The position numbers were made by a program, and so were the translations under genes. Positions 1-11,945 of a stretch of DNA of 64,000 nt are shown piece by piece (the stretch's first letter is position 1; the number at the start of each line of letters is the position of its first letter). Source of the stretch: Sternotherus odoratus (Eukaryota; Chordata; Testudines; Kinosternidae); assembly GCA_032164245.1 (NCBI GenBank), contig JAVMKO010000003.1:29635390-29699389 (forward strand), read 5' to 3'. Under the pieces are notes generated by a model. That model was given only the letters and a program-made list of their open reading frames with translations, did no database searches and had not been told where the DNA came from.

Positions 1-939
1 GTCCTGCATTCCATCTCTCTGTTATGTATAAATATAAAAACATATAGTCTGTAAAAAGACAAAATTAAAACCCCAATTAGAGATATTGATTGAAGACAGA
101 CTGAAGATTTATCTTAGGTCAGATTATGTTTGGCTCACACATAAGCAGGTCCGAATGGTGAGCCCGTTTTCATGGGCAAGACTAGCAGGATTTGAGCTCT
201 CATTGAAGTTCACCCCATCGCATTCTGTGCCAGGTCTCAGGACTTCCTGTTGCGGGAAGCAAATAAGCTCACTGTACCACATCCATGACTACTACTAAGA
301 TCCTGCAGATGTCTCCACACTGCTGAAATACAAACCATTTCCAGCATAGCATTAATTCTTGAAACACGTATTTCTTGGGAGCTATTCTGTCTTTATCCAA
401 ATAGGCCTGAACAGAGGGCCCACTAAATCCTCAGCTGGAGTGGGGGTGGGGGCGGGGAGAACATTTTGTAAAGGGGTTGCTTATTCCAACAAAAATAAAT
501 CTACTCACAGGACTGGGAATTTGGAGCTTTAGTTAACTACATCACAACGGGGGGGGGGGGGAGGGAGGGGCAAACTTCTACTGACTAAACCAGGAACTAA
601 GGGAAGGGTGGCACATAGCTCCATCTTATAATACCCTGAATAATCAAATTAACCCTATTGTGACAAGTTTACTACAAAGCACAAGCTGCGCAACTGTGCA
701 AGAGCCCTCCACCCTCCCTTCATATTATTTGTTATGCTCTTACAGTGTGCTCCACCCCACTACAAAGGTATAAATAGGGGATGTGCTAATTGTTCTATTC
801 CATAGGCTGCCTGTAGACCCGACAGAGGTTTCTGTCCTACCCATCTGTGATGTTGTCTAATTAAAATATAACCATGCAAATCATTATTGCTACCACTGTT
901 ATATAATTGCAACAAATCTTACATGAAATATAACTCATG
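1..939. other. unassigned intergenic DNA
   Basis: I recognise no gene or element here. There is a run of 13 G residues in a G-rich stretch at about 549-569. The only reading frame of note (70 codons near the start) has no recognisable domain. Confidence 0.5.
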
Positions 940-1600
940 GCCAGAAAGGGTTAAGCAGCTTGCAGGCTGAATGATCCAGAGCCCACCTTTAAAGTCATGT
1001 TAAAAGGATGTGTGAATGGTAATTAGGGCCACTCACTGTAATGAAATTCAAACCTATATTGTTAGAAGTGATACTAATTGTCTGTTTCTTAGCCACTAGC
1101 CATGTAAACAGACAGTTCCTGTCTGTCACTATAGCAGAAGGTTACATCAAAACCCTGTTGTTTACCCAAGACTGTATGGTCAAGTGAGTGCTAGAATACT
1201 ACATTAAAAGACCCTTGAGTCATGATCCTATTTATCACAGCTCTGCTTGAGTTTGATACAGGGGAAGTCTACGCCACAAGGACTGAGATCCCAGTTCTGA
1301 CTGGACCGCCCTGAAATAATATTGGACATTGGACTATAACCCATGAACTAAATTCTAAAGGAACTCTCTGCAACTACAAAGCTCACCATCTCTGCTATGT
1401 ATCTGAACCTCAAGAATTGAACTCATGTCTGCATATATATTGATCTTTTAATCATACTCTCTTTTATTTTTAAATAAATTTTAGTTTGGTTAATAAAAAT
1501 TGGCTGCATGTGAGTAGTTAGATATATCTGGGAGGTAATGTGTCCAATCCTTTGGGATTGGTGGAACCTTTTCTTTTATATGATGAAATAAGATTTTCAG
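940..1600 (+). mobile_element. probable LTR-type repeat, boundaries unclear
   Basis: The stretch from about 1215 to 1590 reads like the 3' half of a retroviral-type LTR. A block ending in an AATAAA-like polyadenylation signal near 1472 is followed by a T-rich tail and a short unique segment. I recall similar sequence as common in turtle genomes, but I cannot define terminal TG/CA dinucleotides or a target duplication. The left limit is a guess. Confidence 0.35.
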
Positions 1601-1701
1601 ATATCTTCATCATTTTGACATGGGTACATGGATGGAGGCCAGAGGCTGGGTTACTTCAAGGGAATTGTGTTGTTTGAACTTTTGAGTAACCAGTAAGGTA
1701 C

Positions 1702-3010
1702 ATAAAAACATAGGAATGGACATACTGGGTCAGACCAAAGGTCCATCCAGTCGAGTTTCCTGTCCACTGACAAAAGCCAATGCCAGGGTGCCCTGTAGTG
1801 AGTGAACCTAACAGGTAATGAGCAAGTGATCTCTCTACTGACATCCATTTCCACCATCTGACAAACAGATACTAGGGACACCATTTCTTACCCATCCTGG
1901 CTAATAGCCATTAATGGACTTAACCTCCATGAATTTATCCAGTTCTCTTTTAAACCCTGTGATAGTCTTATCCTTCACAACCTTCTCAAGCAAGGAGTTC
2001 CACAAGTTGACTGTGTGAAGAAGAACTTCCATTTATTTGTTTTAAACCTGCTGCCCATTAATTTCACTTGGTAGCCCCTACTTCTTATATTATGGGAACA
2101 AGTAAATAACTTTTCTTTATTCACTTTATCCACACCACTCATGATTTTATATACCTCTATCATATCCCCACTTAGTCACCTCTTTTCCAAGCTAAAAAGT
2201 CCTAGCCTCTTTAATCTCTCCTCATATGGGACCCATTCCAAACTCCTAATCATTTTAGTTGTCCTTTTCTGAACCTTTTCCAATGCCAGTATATCTTTTT
2301 TGAGATCAGGACAGCACATCTGTATGCAGTATTCAAGATGTGGGTGTACCATGGAGTTATATAAGGGCAATAAGATATTCTCCATCTTATTCTCTATCCC
2401 TTTTCTAATGATTCCTAAAATCCTGTTTGCTTTTTTGACTGCTGCTGCACAGTGCGCGAACATCCTCATAGAACTATCCACGATGATTCAAGGTCTTTTT
2501 CCTGATTGTTGTAGCTAAATTAGTCCCCACACTATTGTATGTATAGTTGGGTTTATTTTTTCCAATGTTCATTATTTTACATTTATCCACATTAAATTTC
2601 ATTTGCCATTTTGTTGACCAGTCACTTCGTTTTGTGAGATTTTTTTGAAGTTCTTCACACTCTGCTTTGGTCTTAACAGTTTAGTATCATCTGCAAACTT
2701 TGCCACCTTTCTCCAGATCCTTTATGAATAAGTTGAATAGGATTCGTCTGAGGACTGACCCTCAGGGAATACAACTTGTTACACCTCTCCAGTCTGAAAA
2801 TTTATCATGGGCCTTGTTAAAGGCTTTTTGGAAATCTTTGTGCACTATGTCCACTGGATCCCCCTTGTCCACATGTTTGTTGACCCCTAATAGACTAGTA
2901 AGAAATTATTTCCCTTTTCAGAAACCATGTTGACTTTTGCCCAACAATTTATGTTCTTCAGAGTGTATAATAGAAGCTGTTTAGTGCTGTCTTGATAAAA
3001 CGAAGTATTG
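1702..3010 (-). mobile_element. CR1 LINE copy, 5'-truncated, minus strand
   Basis: CR1 elements are non-LTR retrotransposons that encode an endonuclease-reverse transcriptase and insert by target-primed reverse transcription. Read on the minus strand, 2176-2481 gives a continuous stretch matching the C-terminal part of the CR1 reverse transcriptase. It includes the alanine/lysine-rich segment, the LPLYNSMVHPHLEYC motif and the ending RLKRLGLFSLEKR. After a frame break, 1975-2163 continues with the usual IEVYKIM segment. Upstream protein, in other frames, is recognisable at about 2690-2940. The 3' end near 1702-1760 has the turtle-type CR1 tail, which is shared with tortoise SINEs. The copy is 5'-truncated and broken by frameshifts and stops, so it is a dead fossil. 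The upper limit near 3010 is approximate. Confidence 0.85.
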
Positions 3011-3729
3011 AATTATCCACCAGCTTTGGGGTTTGTCTGTCCCATTCTTTGCATTTCACCCTAATTGAGTGATCTCCGCTAGTTTCCCACAGTCACACCA
3101 TCCCTTGAAAAATTTTCTGCACAAAGTTTTCCTTTTAGAAAAAAACCTAATTAGTTGGTTTGAAAGCTTGAAGAATACATTACATCCATTATGCAGGGCT
3201 TGTGCAGTGATGTATTTAATTCAAAGAAAATAGTAATGTTTTTCTTCATTTTCTTCATATTGTATGCTTATAGAAGTTTACCTGATGGGTGTGAGGGAAA
3301 TGAGATAAAGAGAGGTGAAGTATGATTTTTTGCCTTTATGTTTTTAAATTCTGGGATATTTTCACAGACAAGTAGAATTTCTAGAGAAAATCTTGTAGCT
3401 TTTATGAAAGTCCAAACTGAATTCTCTCTCTGTGTCTGGCAATAGCAGGCATGTCAAGTTTTATTTTTAAGATGTTTTGTCCATCTCTAAAGTGCCCACC
3501 TCCACCAAACTCAGAGAAAAAGAGTTAAAAATAATTGATTACATTTTACCTCAGCACAATATCTGTAATCTGTTTAGGTTTTGAGATATATTGTTTATAG
3601 ACAAATGACTGCATATGGTATGAAATTACTGAAAAACACCTGGTACAATACAACAATCTTCTGGTTAATTTATTTGACGTTACAGAACTGCAACATTTGG
3701 GTATAAACAAGAATAATTTTAGAGACAGA
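3011..3729. other. unassigned, AT-rich
   Basis: No recognisable gene. The first 80 bases may still belong to the neighbouring CR1 copy. The rest has no feature I can name. Confidence 0.4.
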
Positions 3730-4087
3730 TGTGGGCACAGCTTTAGTGCATGCGTAAGCAGAGTCAGGATGAGCTCTACCCTGACATCTGGTGGCGAGCT
3801 GTGGAAAAGGATTTCATGAGCGTAAGTCATTTGCATGGGAACATGGGAACTGCTGCTTGCCCAAATGGTCACTTTGGCTGCTATGGGATCCCCAATTTCT
3901 CCGTTATTGGGGCAGGAAGAATAAAGTATTGTTATCCTAGTTATATGAATCAAGGACAGTGGAACTGTACTTGGCCTTTTGTTATGATGTAGGGACTCGC
4001 CATCAACTAAGTAGCACTCACTAGGCAAGAGACATGGGTTCAAAACTGAGTGAATTGAGAGAGGCTGGGACAGGTTTTTGTACCTTG

Positions 4088-4092
4088 GGGCC
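4088..4092. repeat. target-site duplication (left) of the 4.1-kb solo LTR
   Basis: GGGCC here matches 4846-4850 exactly. It fixes both ends of the nested LTR. Confidence 0.85.
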
Positions 4093-4845
4093 TGTCATAA
4101 GTATAAAGGGCTGGAGAGGGTTAATGTTATCTGAGAACAAGAGACGTAAGAGCTCCCTGCCATGAGGGAGGGAGGAGTTTTTAGTTCAGTTTCGTTTTGC
4201 TGGCCATGTAGCTGGAAACGGGTTTTGGAGCATCTTTGGCTATTAAGATGACTCTACTCTTCTCTTATATTTCTACTTAGCTGATTGTAAGTGATCTTTT
4301 AATATTATAAGCCTGTGCCTTTTTGGGGTGTCTCGGTCCTTTTTAGAGGGAAGTTAGGGAACCCCAGATTGTGAAGTGTACTGTATCTCTGTTTTATTCT
4401 CTTTCTGTATTAAATCTTTTAGTTATAAAACATTTGGTTTAATTCCCTTAAGCTGTCTCTCTCTTCACTGGGAAGAGAGGAGGTAGGGGGGGTAGGTAAA
4501 GGAATCAGCTCAGGTTATCAGCTGAGGAACGGAGCCTGTCTCTGCCTTCAGCCGGGAAGGGTGAAGGGGGAGGAGAAGCAGCCTCCGAGTGGCTGACTCT
4601 GGCTCTCAGGGAGGGGGACAGAGTTAGGGTTTTGGGGAAGTCCGGGGGCCCCTCCAAGGTTTTGGAAGTACACCCGGATGGTGGCAGCTGTGGTACCCCA
4701 AGAATCCCACTGGTAAAGGGGAAGTTTCTTGGGGGTGTAGGGACTTAATTTGGCTGGGAAGCAGCTAAGTTGAGTGGTTTGGGCTAGAAAAGAGTCCTAG
4801 ACTTTGTGCTCAAGAGCACAGAGGCTGGGGTACCCCACTCTTACA
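4093..4845 (+). mobile_element. solo LTR, ERV-type, nested in the 3.7-5.8 kb repeat
   Basis: It starts TGTCATAAGTAT and ends CTCTTACA, and is flanked by the 5-bp duplication GGGCC at 4088-4092 and 4846-4850. The host repeat resumes immediately on each side when compared with its copy at 45.2-45.3 kb. A polyadenylation-type ATTAAA lies near 4410. There is no internal retroviral sequence, so it is a solo LTR left by recombination between two LTRs. It appears related to the LTR at 18040-18809, which opens with the same 12 bases. Confidence 0.88.
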
Positions 4846-5755
4846 GGGCCTAAATGCCAATTGCACCCCTTTCTCTTTCCAGTCTGTAATAGCACAGTAA
4901 ATTTTAATTCTACTAGGAGTCTGGTTATAGATTGCAGAGCTGAATTCACTTTGGGCCAATGGTGCACCAGCAGTGAGGCTCCCCTACTATGAGTAGAAAT
5001 CACTAAAGAACTAAAATTAGTAAGAGCTGAAATCACTGAGTGCTGTGTTAAATAGTGTGGAGGAGAGGGAGCTGAAGATATATTGCTGAGTGGCTGGTGG
5101 AGTGGAGCAGAGCAGTTCGCGGGACAGCTGGAGTGGGTCATGGGATGGCTGGTGGAGCAGTTTGCAAGATGGCTGGAGTGGCTCAGGGGATGGCTGGCGG
5201 AGAGTTGAAGCTTGGGGTGAAGGCTGCAGCATAACCCCACGCAGAGGTGAGGCAGTCAGCCATTGCAGCACATAAGATGCCCCTTCACCCGCCCCCATTT
5301 CCACACAGGCTGGGGTGGGGTGGGGTAAAACTCTGCAGATGAACCTTTGAACTCTGGGGCTGCACTGATGAGGGACAGAGACCTTGGGGTTGTTGGGACT
5401 TTGGGTGATTTTTGGGTTGCTGGACTAAAGAACCAAAGGGAAGGGACATGGCCCAATTTGCTTGGAGTGGGGTTTTTGCTCATCTTTTGTGTTATGGAGC
5501 CTGTTTGTGTTGTTTGCCCAACAGAGTGCCACATTGTTTCTCTCTGTTATTAAAAGGCTTTTGCTACACTCAGACCCTGTGCCTGCAAGAGGGGAAGTAT
5601 TGCCTCTTAGGGGCACCTGGGAGGGGGTGGTATTTATTTGTCCAGGTCACTTGGTGAGGGCGTAAGCCGATTTTGCATTGTGTTATTGGAACAGAACCCC
5701 TAGATACTGAACCCGGACCTTGTTGCTGCTGACTCTGATGGGCAGAAGGGTTACA

Positions 5756-8700
5756 CATGCTAATGGTTTCATTCACCTGATTTTTGTTGTTGTGGTTTTC
5801 CTATTAACTATACAACAAAAGCATTTAAATAAGAGTAAATTTCATGGCATGAAACAAGAGTTGCTGAAAAAGAAAATGACTAAGTATAAGCATAGCCAAA
5901 AGATAGATTTAAGTATTTTTTGTGTGTGTGCAATTATGACCTCACTGCAATAATCACACAGAGCAAAGTGTCCTGCTAGTAGACTTAGAACCAATGTTGA
6001 AATTGTTAGGCCACAGTCCAGCAAGTCACTTAAGCGTGTGCATAACTGTAATCCCTTGAGAAGTACCAGGGACTTCAGTGGAATTACTCAAGTATTAAAG
6101 CTATGTACTTGCTAATGTGCTTTGCTACACCGAGGTCTTAAACAACTATTTATCACTTTTAATAATATAAAAATAAATCTTACTAAAACTGTTAAGTAAG
6201 GAATTGAGTTTTTCTGTGTAGTTTATTATTGGACTGGTAAAACTAATTTATCTTCTGTCATCTTCCCTTAAAATGTTATTATTCATGCCAATACAATTTT
6301 TCATGGATGGTTACATAGAAGAGACTGTTGAGGGAGTTGTGTTCTTGTTTGGCAGTGAGACAAAATGATGAATAAGGCACAAGAGGTTTGTCAAAAATGT
6401 ATCTGATACTTTACCTCTGAATATCTAAAAGAGAATGTTGTCTTCAACTTTTATTCACATGAACAATTCCATTGACACAACACCAAATATCTTGAGATCT
6501 ACAAAGAATCAAATCAAATTGTATATAGTACTGAAAAGGCAGGTTCTTGGTTGTGTAATTAGCCTTCAGTGAGCATGACTAGGAAATGCTTGGTGAGAAA
6601 GGTTTGTAGGATTGGGTTCCTAGACTCAGTTAGACTTGCACAGAAAATTCATTTTCATTGCCAATAAAGAGGAAATACTGGGCCAATTTTTTCAAAATGC
6701 GGACTTCCTCTATATGATGATAGATTTATAACATCTGCATATGCAGGTGGTAGAATTAAAATATCTAAAACTAATTAACAGTGCTGGTAAGAGGTTAGTG
6801 TTGGAAAGTACACACCAAGGTGTTTTCATGTGAAAATTTGAGTATATAACAAGTTGAAGTTGTGGTCAAGCCTATTTGAAAAGTTTGGCCTGTTTGTGTG
6901 TAAGTGTGTTTTTGTGGGGGGTAGGAGGTGTAAAGAGAGAGAGACACTATATAATAATGTGATATAATAGTTTATCAGTATGAGTTTGGCATGGCAATAT
7001 TACTCAAAAATGGCAAATGCAATGTTTTGAAATTCAGGTCCTATAAGTGTAAAATATTATTATACATTATTATTTTATTACGTGATTTTGTTTCCTCAGT
7101 CGGTATGCATGCTTATTGTCTAGTCATAATTTATTCAGGACATTACTGATTTTTTTTTTCTTAAGGTAAGCTGCTTTCCTCACAATTGTGTTCTGATAGG
7201 CAGCATGCAATACATAATAACTTACAGTACCATGCCAAAGATGTATCAGTATTATAATAGCATGTACCCTGTGCAATCAGGTGAATGTGCAGAATGTTCC
7301 TGATTTAAATTAATGAGCCCCTTTGCCTATAGACCTCATGGAGTTTTCCTGAACTGACTGCTGATGAAAGCTTCTCTGGCTGAAGGAGGAAAGAAAAGAA
7401 AAATGCTGTACTAATTTTGGTTTTTATATTTTGCATAAGCTGAATGGTATATACTTATCCTTAAGAGAACAGATGGAATTATCCAGTATAGGTAGAACTC
7501 ACAAGAGTCTCTATGGTGTAGATTATGTCACTTAGATCACAATTGGCAGGCTAAACCAGAATAAATTTTAAAATGGAGAAAAATCAGTGCCTTTGATAAG
7601 GACTGGGCTGCTGGGATATTTTCATTGTATGCCACATGTTGTAGTGCTAAATTGCTGATCTGATAAAGTGGCAGACAATTGTACAGGGAGTTATAAGCAT
7701 TTTAAAATTACATTATTTAAAAAATGGATAGGTTGAGACATAACCCCACAAAATCAGCTTTAATGCACTCTAAGAAGTAACATCCACAGTCACTCTAAAG
7801 ACTTAACCACCTGACACATTTAGTAAATAGCTGAAATAACTTTAATGTTTGGGATAGAAAACTCATTTTCCAAACTTTAGACCCCTCTTGAAAGTTATGG
7901 GCACTAGAAAAAGGACCTAATCCTGCAAACACTCAACTATGAACATACTGTTGATTAATTCAACAACCTGGTATTAAATATTTGAAGAATTAAGCCCTAG
8001 TAGATGAACTTGAAGTCCTTGAATTCCATTTGGTCCTAGTAAAGTATAAACTCTAGGCTGCTGAATATTTATTTTCTTCCCTAGTTTTTCTTGATATAGA
8101 ACAAGAATTACATTAAAATATGAATCATTATTATTTTCTAATGTTTATTTAACTAGAAATTGTTTAAAAAATAAAGTTTCCTTTGAAAAACAAATAATTT
8201 TATATTATGAGATTAAAAGTTTTGTGAAACTCAAGAAGACTTCTTAAAAATCCCAGAACCTTTCAAAAGTTTTAGATATTTCACTAATCCTGAATCAGGT
8301 TTTCATGTCCCTAGTTAAAGTATTTTTTCTTGCCAATCTGCCATTCAAGATGTCTTAACAATAGTGTGTTAAAATTGTATCCTGGCTGATACCCTGTTTT
8401 AGTTTCAATAAGCCTCTATGCTCACTGATAGTGTTATGATAGGCAGAATGCAATACACAAAGCCTGAATAAATGGAAATTAATGATCCCTTAACGACACC
8501 AGAGAAAACTGAAGAGTCAGCTGTTATAAAACATGAAGGCAAAGTGCCATACATGAGTTTGAGTCTCATGTTCATTGAATTCCTCACTGATAAGATGTGT
8601 AAGTCAAAGGGGTTTGCAGAAACAATGAAAACAGGATTCTAAGAAACTTGCAGGACCCAAACTATAGAATAAATATATTTTGTTCTATTCAGAATTATGT

Positions 8701-10139
8701 TTGACCCCAGAGTTTGAGTTGCCTATGAAAAATCTGAATAGTAGAAGACAATAAGTAATAACTGATTAACATGAGACTAACCTGTTAAATCTGACCCAAA
8801 GGTAAGAGATGAAAATGGACCATTAAACCAATGACAGTCCTTTACTATGCTAATACTGAACTAGGCATGAAAATATAGAAGGAAATCAGGCAGGAGGTGC
8901 CTGGGGAAGGCACAAGATTTATAGTAGAGTCCCTGTATCATCTCAGTGGCTCTGGAACTCTCTTTCTGCCCCTCAGCAGTGCAAATCCTTGGACTGCTTA
9001 CTTGGACTGTGTTATTAGGAGGACAATGGGCATGCCCTGCCCTTCTCCTTGTACTTCCATCCTGGCCATTTCCCTGCCCAAATCTTTCCTGCCTCCTATG
9101 GACCGTGGAGCCACTGCAAGACCTATGGAAATAGAAAATACAACTAAGGAGGCAGCTGATGCACCTCTATTCCTGCACAATAGAATGGACTCGGTATGGA
9201 GTGACTCTGTGCCTGTGGATCCCTGGGATATTTGGATAGGACTAAATAACTTGCTCAGGAAATTTATCGCTTGCCCCTTACTCAAATAAAATTAAACTGC
9301 TTAATGGCTTTTATGGCAGATCACAGACAATCTTTACAAATTAGCAATTCATGTTGTAGTTAGACTAATGGTGAAGGGATCTCAAAGACATGATGGATTA
9401 ACAAAGCGTATTTCCATGGGACTTAATTATAGGTATTTTTATATTGCGCATCACTGTAGTACTGAGCACTTGACTGTCTTTGGACAAAGTGATTATCAGC
9501 AATTCCTCCAATGAGATGTAGGTCGCTGAGGAAATTTCTCTTTCAACCAATTAAAAATAAAATAGATATTACTTGAACTGAAAACATTAAGGGAAATAGA
9601 TGGTCTATTGCTTATGTTGGTTACGGCTCTCTTGAGCATGAACATGTAGGAAAGGGAGGAATCGACTTAAAAGCCAAATTAAGAAAGTAAATCTAGCAGA
9701 TATATTTGGCAGCAGCATTATTTGATTCCACACTCAGTAGGACTGAGTGATCCTAAAGAAATATCTCATTTCTCTCAACTAAAAAGAAGAAGGAGGGAAG
9801 GCAGGGGGGACTGAAAGGAATTTTCCTCTACTGAGCAATCGCTTGCTGAAATATAATTTGGAACAGACAATGCCAATGGAATTATATGTCCTTAAAGCGC
9901 CTTGTTGATTTTCTTTGTAATATCTGGTGGTCTTGATTTTATTTTTCTTAGTCAAAGGCTATTTTATGTCCTTAAGACTTAGTTCCAGCATAAATGGGCA
10001 GTGCAGAAGCATCCTTCAGTAGCAGCTAACAACAGAAATTATGTTTCAAGTCAGCATCAGTAGTAGGACAATCCATAATCAGTTTGTGTGTTCTCTGGGC
10101 ACAGGTAATGTCACTAGTCCTCCCTCTTAGGGTTGTAAA
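5756..10139. other. unassigned AT-rich intergenic DNA
   Basis: About 4.4 kb with no recognisable gene or clear transposon. A short motif around 7195-7212 (TGATAGGCAGCATGCAATAC) is echoed at 8438-8455 with few changes, which hints at an old dispersed repeat. A dinucleotide/GT-rich patch lies near 6895-6950. The best reading frame, at 8897-9289, is listed separately. Confidence 0.45.
8897..9289 (+). other. 130-codon open frame, no recognised product
   Basis: This frame opens with ATG and runs 130 codons to a stop. An AAATAAAATTAAA-like stretch lies at its end, around 9282-9295. The translation shows no signal peptide, repeat, cysteine pattern or domain I recognise. The reverse strand and the +1 frame are also open for part of its length, as expected from base composition rather than selection. 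It could be an exon of a non-coding transcript, a fossil of an unrecognised element, or chance. I do not claim a gene. Confidence 0.12.
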
Positions 10140-10570
10140 TGGGTGGGAAGATGGTCTAGTGGCTATAGCACTGAACAATGACTCAGGAGGCCTTAGTACA
10201 ATTCCTAGCTGTATCACTATGCTACCTTGGACAAATCAGTTAATCCCTTCATGGCTCTGTTTCTACCCCCCACCTTTTTTAGTCTATTAGGACACTAAGT
10301 TCTTCACATCGGGGACCGTCACTATACACCTCTACCCCAATATAACACAGTCCGATACAAGGCAAATTCTGATATAACGCAGTAAAGGAGTGCTGCAGTG
10401 GGTGTGGCTTGTGTGCTCCTCTACCTTGATATAAAGCGGTTTTGGCTATATCGCTGTTCAATTTTTTTAAAGGACCGCATTATATCGAGGTAGAGGTGTA
10501 CTTACAAAGAGCCTAGCACAATGGGGCCTTGATCTCAGGTGGGGTTTCTAAACATGGGAACTACTGTAAT
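10140..10570 (+). mobile_element. MIR-like CORE-SINE, split by a MITE
   Basis: The head, around 10145-10200, reads like a tRNA-derived promoter with GGTCTAGTGGCTATAGCAC as box A and a TACAATTCCTAG-type box B. The body contains the usual ACCTTGGACAAATCA segment. The tail at 10501-10570, AGCCTAGCACAATGGGG followed by a TAAATAAATAAAA end, is typical of amniote CORE-SINEs. The element is interrupted at 10325-10500. Such SINEs are transcribed by RNA polymerase III and mobilised by LINE proteins. This one is old and diverged. Confidence 0.75.
10325..10500 (+). mobile_element. 176-bp MITE with TACACCTCTACC ends
   Basis: The two ends are inverted copies, TACACCTCTACC at 10325 and GGTAGAGGTGTA ending at 10500, followed inward by GATATAA-type sequence on both sides. 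The element is preceded by TA and interrupts a CORE-SINE, which proves that it inserted. The structure suits a Tc1/mariner-type (Tigger/pogo-like) non-autonomous element with TA target choice. It has no coding capacity. Confidence 0.85.
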
Positions 10571-10589
10571 ATAAATAAATAAAATCTGG

Positions 10590-10740
10590 GTTCAGTTCCT
10601 GACTCAGCTGTAGGTTTTCTGTGTGACCAGTGCCAGGTCTAACTTGTGCCTCAGTTCTTCATCCATAAAGTGGAAACAATGCTCCCCTACTTCAAACGGG
10701 TATTATAAGGGTAAAATTCATTAAATAATTATGAGGTACT
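10590..10740 (+). mobile_element. second MIR-like CORE-SINE fragment
   Basis: It contains GGGTTCAGTTCCTGACTC, a box-B-like remnant, then TGTGTGACC, CTGTGCCTCAGTT-like and CATAAAGTGGAAACAATG segments in the normal order of a MIR-type SINE. The 3' part is lost or diverged. Confidence 0.55.
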
Positions 10741-10839
10741 CCAGTTCTGTGAATGACGAGGGCTATATATATATAAACATATCTGCCTATAACTTATATC
10801 TTATATAATCTTATATAATATTAATAGCTGCACACCCAT

Positions 10840-11945
10840 GTTCTCACACAGGTGCAATTCAAAAAGTTAAAATGCCTTAATAATTGGATGGAAATAGACC
10901 ACAAATCTCAGTGTTGATTCAACCTGGTGGTACTAAACATAAAGAGCCTTCAGCCATCCTTGTAGTTTCCATCGGTCACACTGACATTCTTGGGTTAGGA
11001 GTGATAGTGACAATCCTGGAATCTTATTATATAGATTAGTTCCTGTTGCATGGGTGTCATTTGTAAAGTCACATGAGTAAAAAAAGACAGAAAATGGTTG
11101 AGAATTTTAAAGCTAGATGGCTGCACACCCCAGTGATGATTGAATTTAGAGATATTATAGCATAGTCCAGCTAGATAATAGTTTATAATTGTTTCCATCA
11201 TTTCACATTCACTCAACAGACATTCTAGGCTCCAGAGTGATTTTTGAGGTTATTGTGTGTGCTAGTTGTCTTTGATGGGTGGCTGTGTTGATTTGTGCAT
11301 GGGTTGTGTTGTGCTCAGATAGTTGTGTGTTCATTGGTGGTGAATGAGAGATGTGTGCTGTGGTGATGGGCTATGTATGACTGGAGTTATTGTGTATGTT
11401 GAGTGGGTGGTTGTGTTGTGTATCTAAAGATTGTGCTACGAGATTTGTGTAGATTTGTATGCATAGTGAATGAGGGGTGTATGCGGCAGTGATTGTGTGT
11501 GTTTGGAGTTATTTTGTATGAATTGGCTGTATTGCTGTGTCAGTGGTTTTGAAGAACTGTGGCAGTTAGGAGTAAAGGGATGATAGTTAGGCCAAATAAT
11601 CGACCAGCTATTCAGTCTCCCTCAATGAAACTGTTGCATGAATGGTAGCTATAGAGTAAAGGTGGTGCCTGAGTTACCTCTGATTTCACAGTGGTCCAAG
11701 ACTCTAGGTATGGCATAGATACATGCACTGCTGTTGCATGGGTGTAATTTGTAAAGCTAAAAATGACTGAGATGTTAAAAACTGGATGTTAGTGAATCTG
11801 AGTGATTGATTGAACCTGTTGATATTCTGAAAAACGAGAGCTCTCAGTCGTGCTTGTAGCTGTTTCCATCACTTAACGTTGACACTTTAGATATTCTAGG
11901 CTTCATAGTGACTATCCTGGAATTTTATTGTATAGATTATACGCA
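10840..11945 (+). repeat. locally duplicated block with GT-rich core
   Basis: A unit of roughly 200 bp occurs around 10840-11035, 11036-11235 and 11735-11945. Each copy has GTTGCATGGGTGT.ATTTGT, a GTAGTTTCCATC/TGTTTCCATCA segment and a CCTGGAAT.TTATT.TATAGATTA end. Between the second and third copies, 11235-11530 is a degenerate TGTGTG-rich repeat with longer repeated phrases. Copy similarity is moderate, so the duplication is old. I cannot tell whether this is a minisatellite or serial duplication of an unknown element. Confidence 0.6.

Larger units (their letters stand above)
3730..5755 (+). mobile_element. long LTR-like repeat, copy 1 (interrupted)
   Basis: The same sequence occurs again at 44859-46285. 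The two share an opening with GTAAGCAG-type sequence, a block describing TCACTTTGGCT..GGGA, the stretch GGGACTCGCCATCA, a GAGCAG-rich middle, an ATTAAA polyadenylation-type signal near 5550, and an end reading GGCAGAAGGGTTACA. It begins TG and ends CA, as LTRs do. Without the nested LTR at 4093-4845 it is about 1.27 kb. I could not find a target duplication, so its class (long ERV or other LTR) is inference. The open frames inside it do not resemble known proteins. Confidence 0.6.

Noticed and set aside
8897..9289. Possible protein-coding gene
   Set aside because: There is no recognisable domain, no supporting splice structure, and overlapping open frames on both strands. It is kept only as a low-confidence open frame.
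10140..10210. tRNA gene
   Set aside because: The A-box and B-box-like sequence belongs to the tRNA-derived head of a CORE-SINE. No cloverleaf with an intact acceptor stem is visible.
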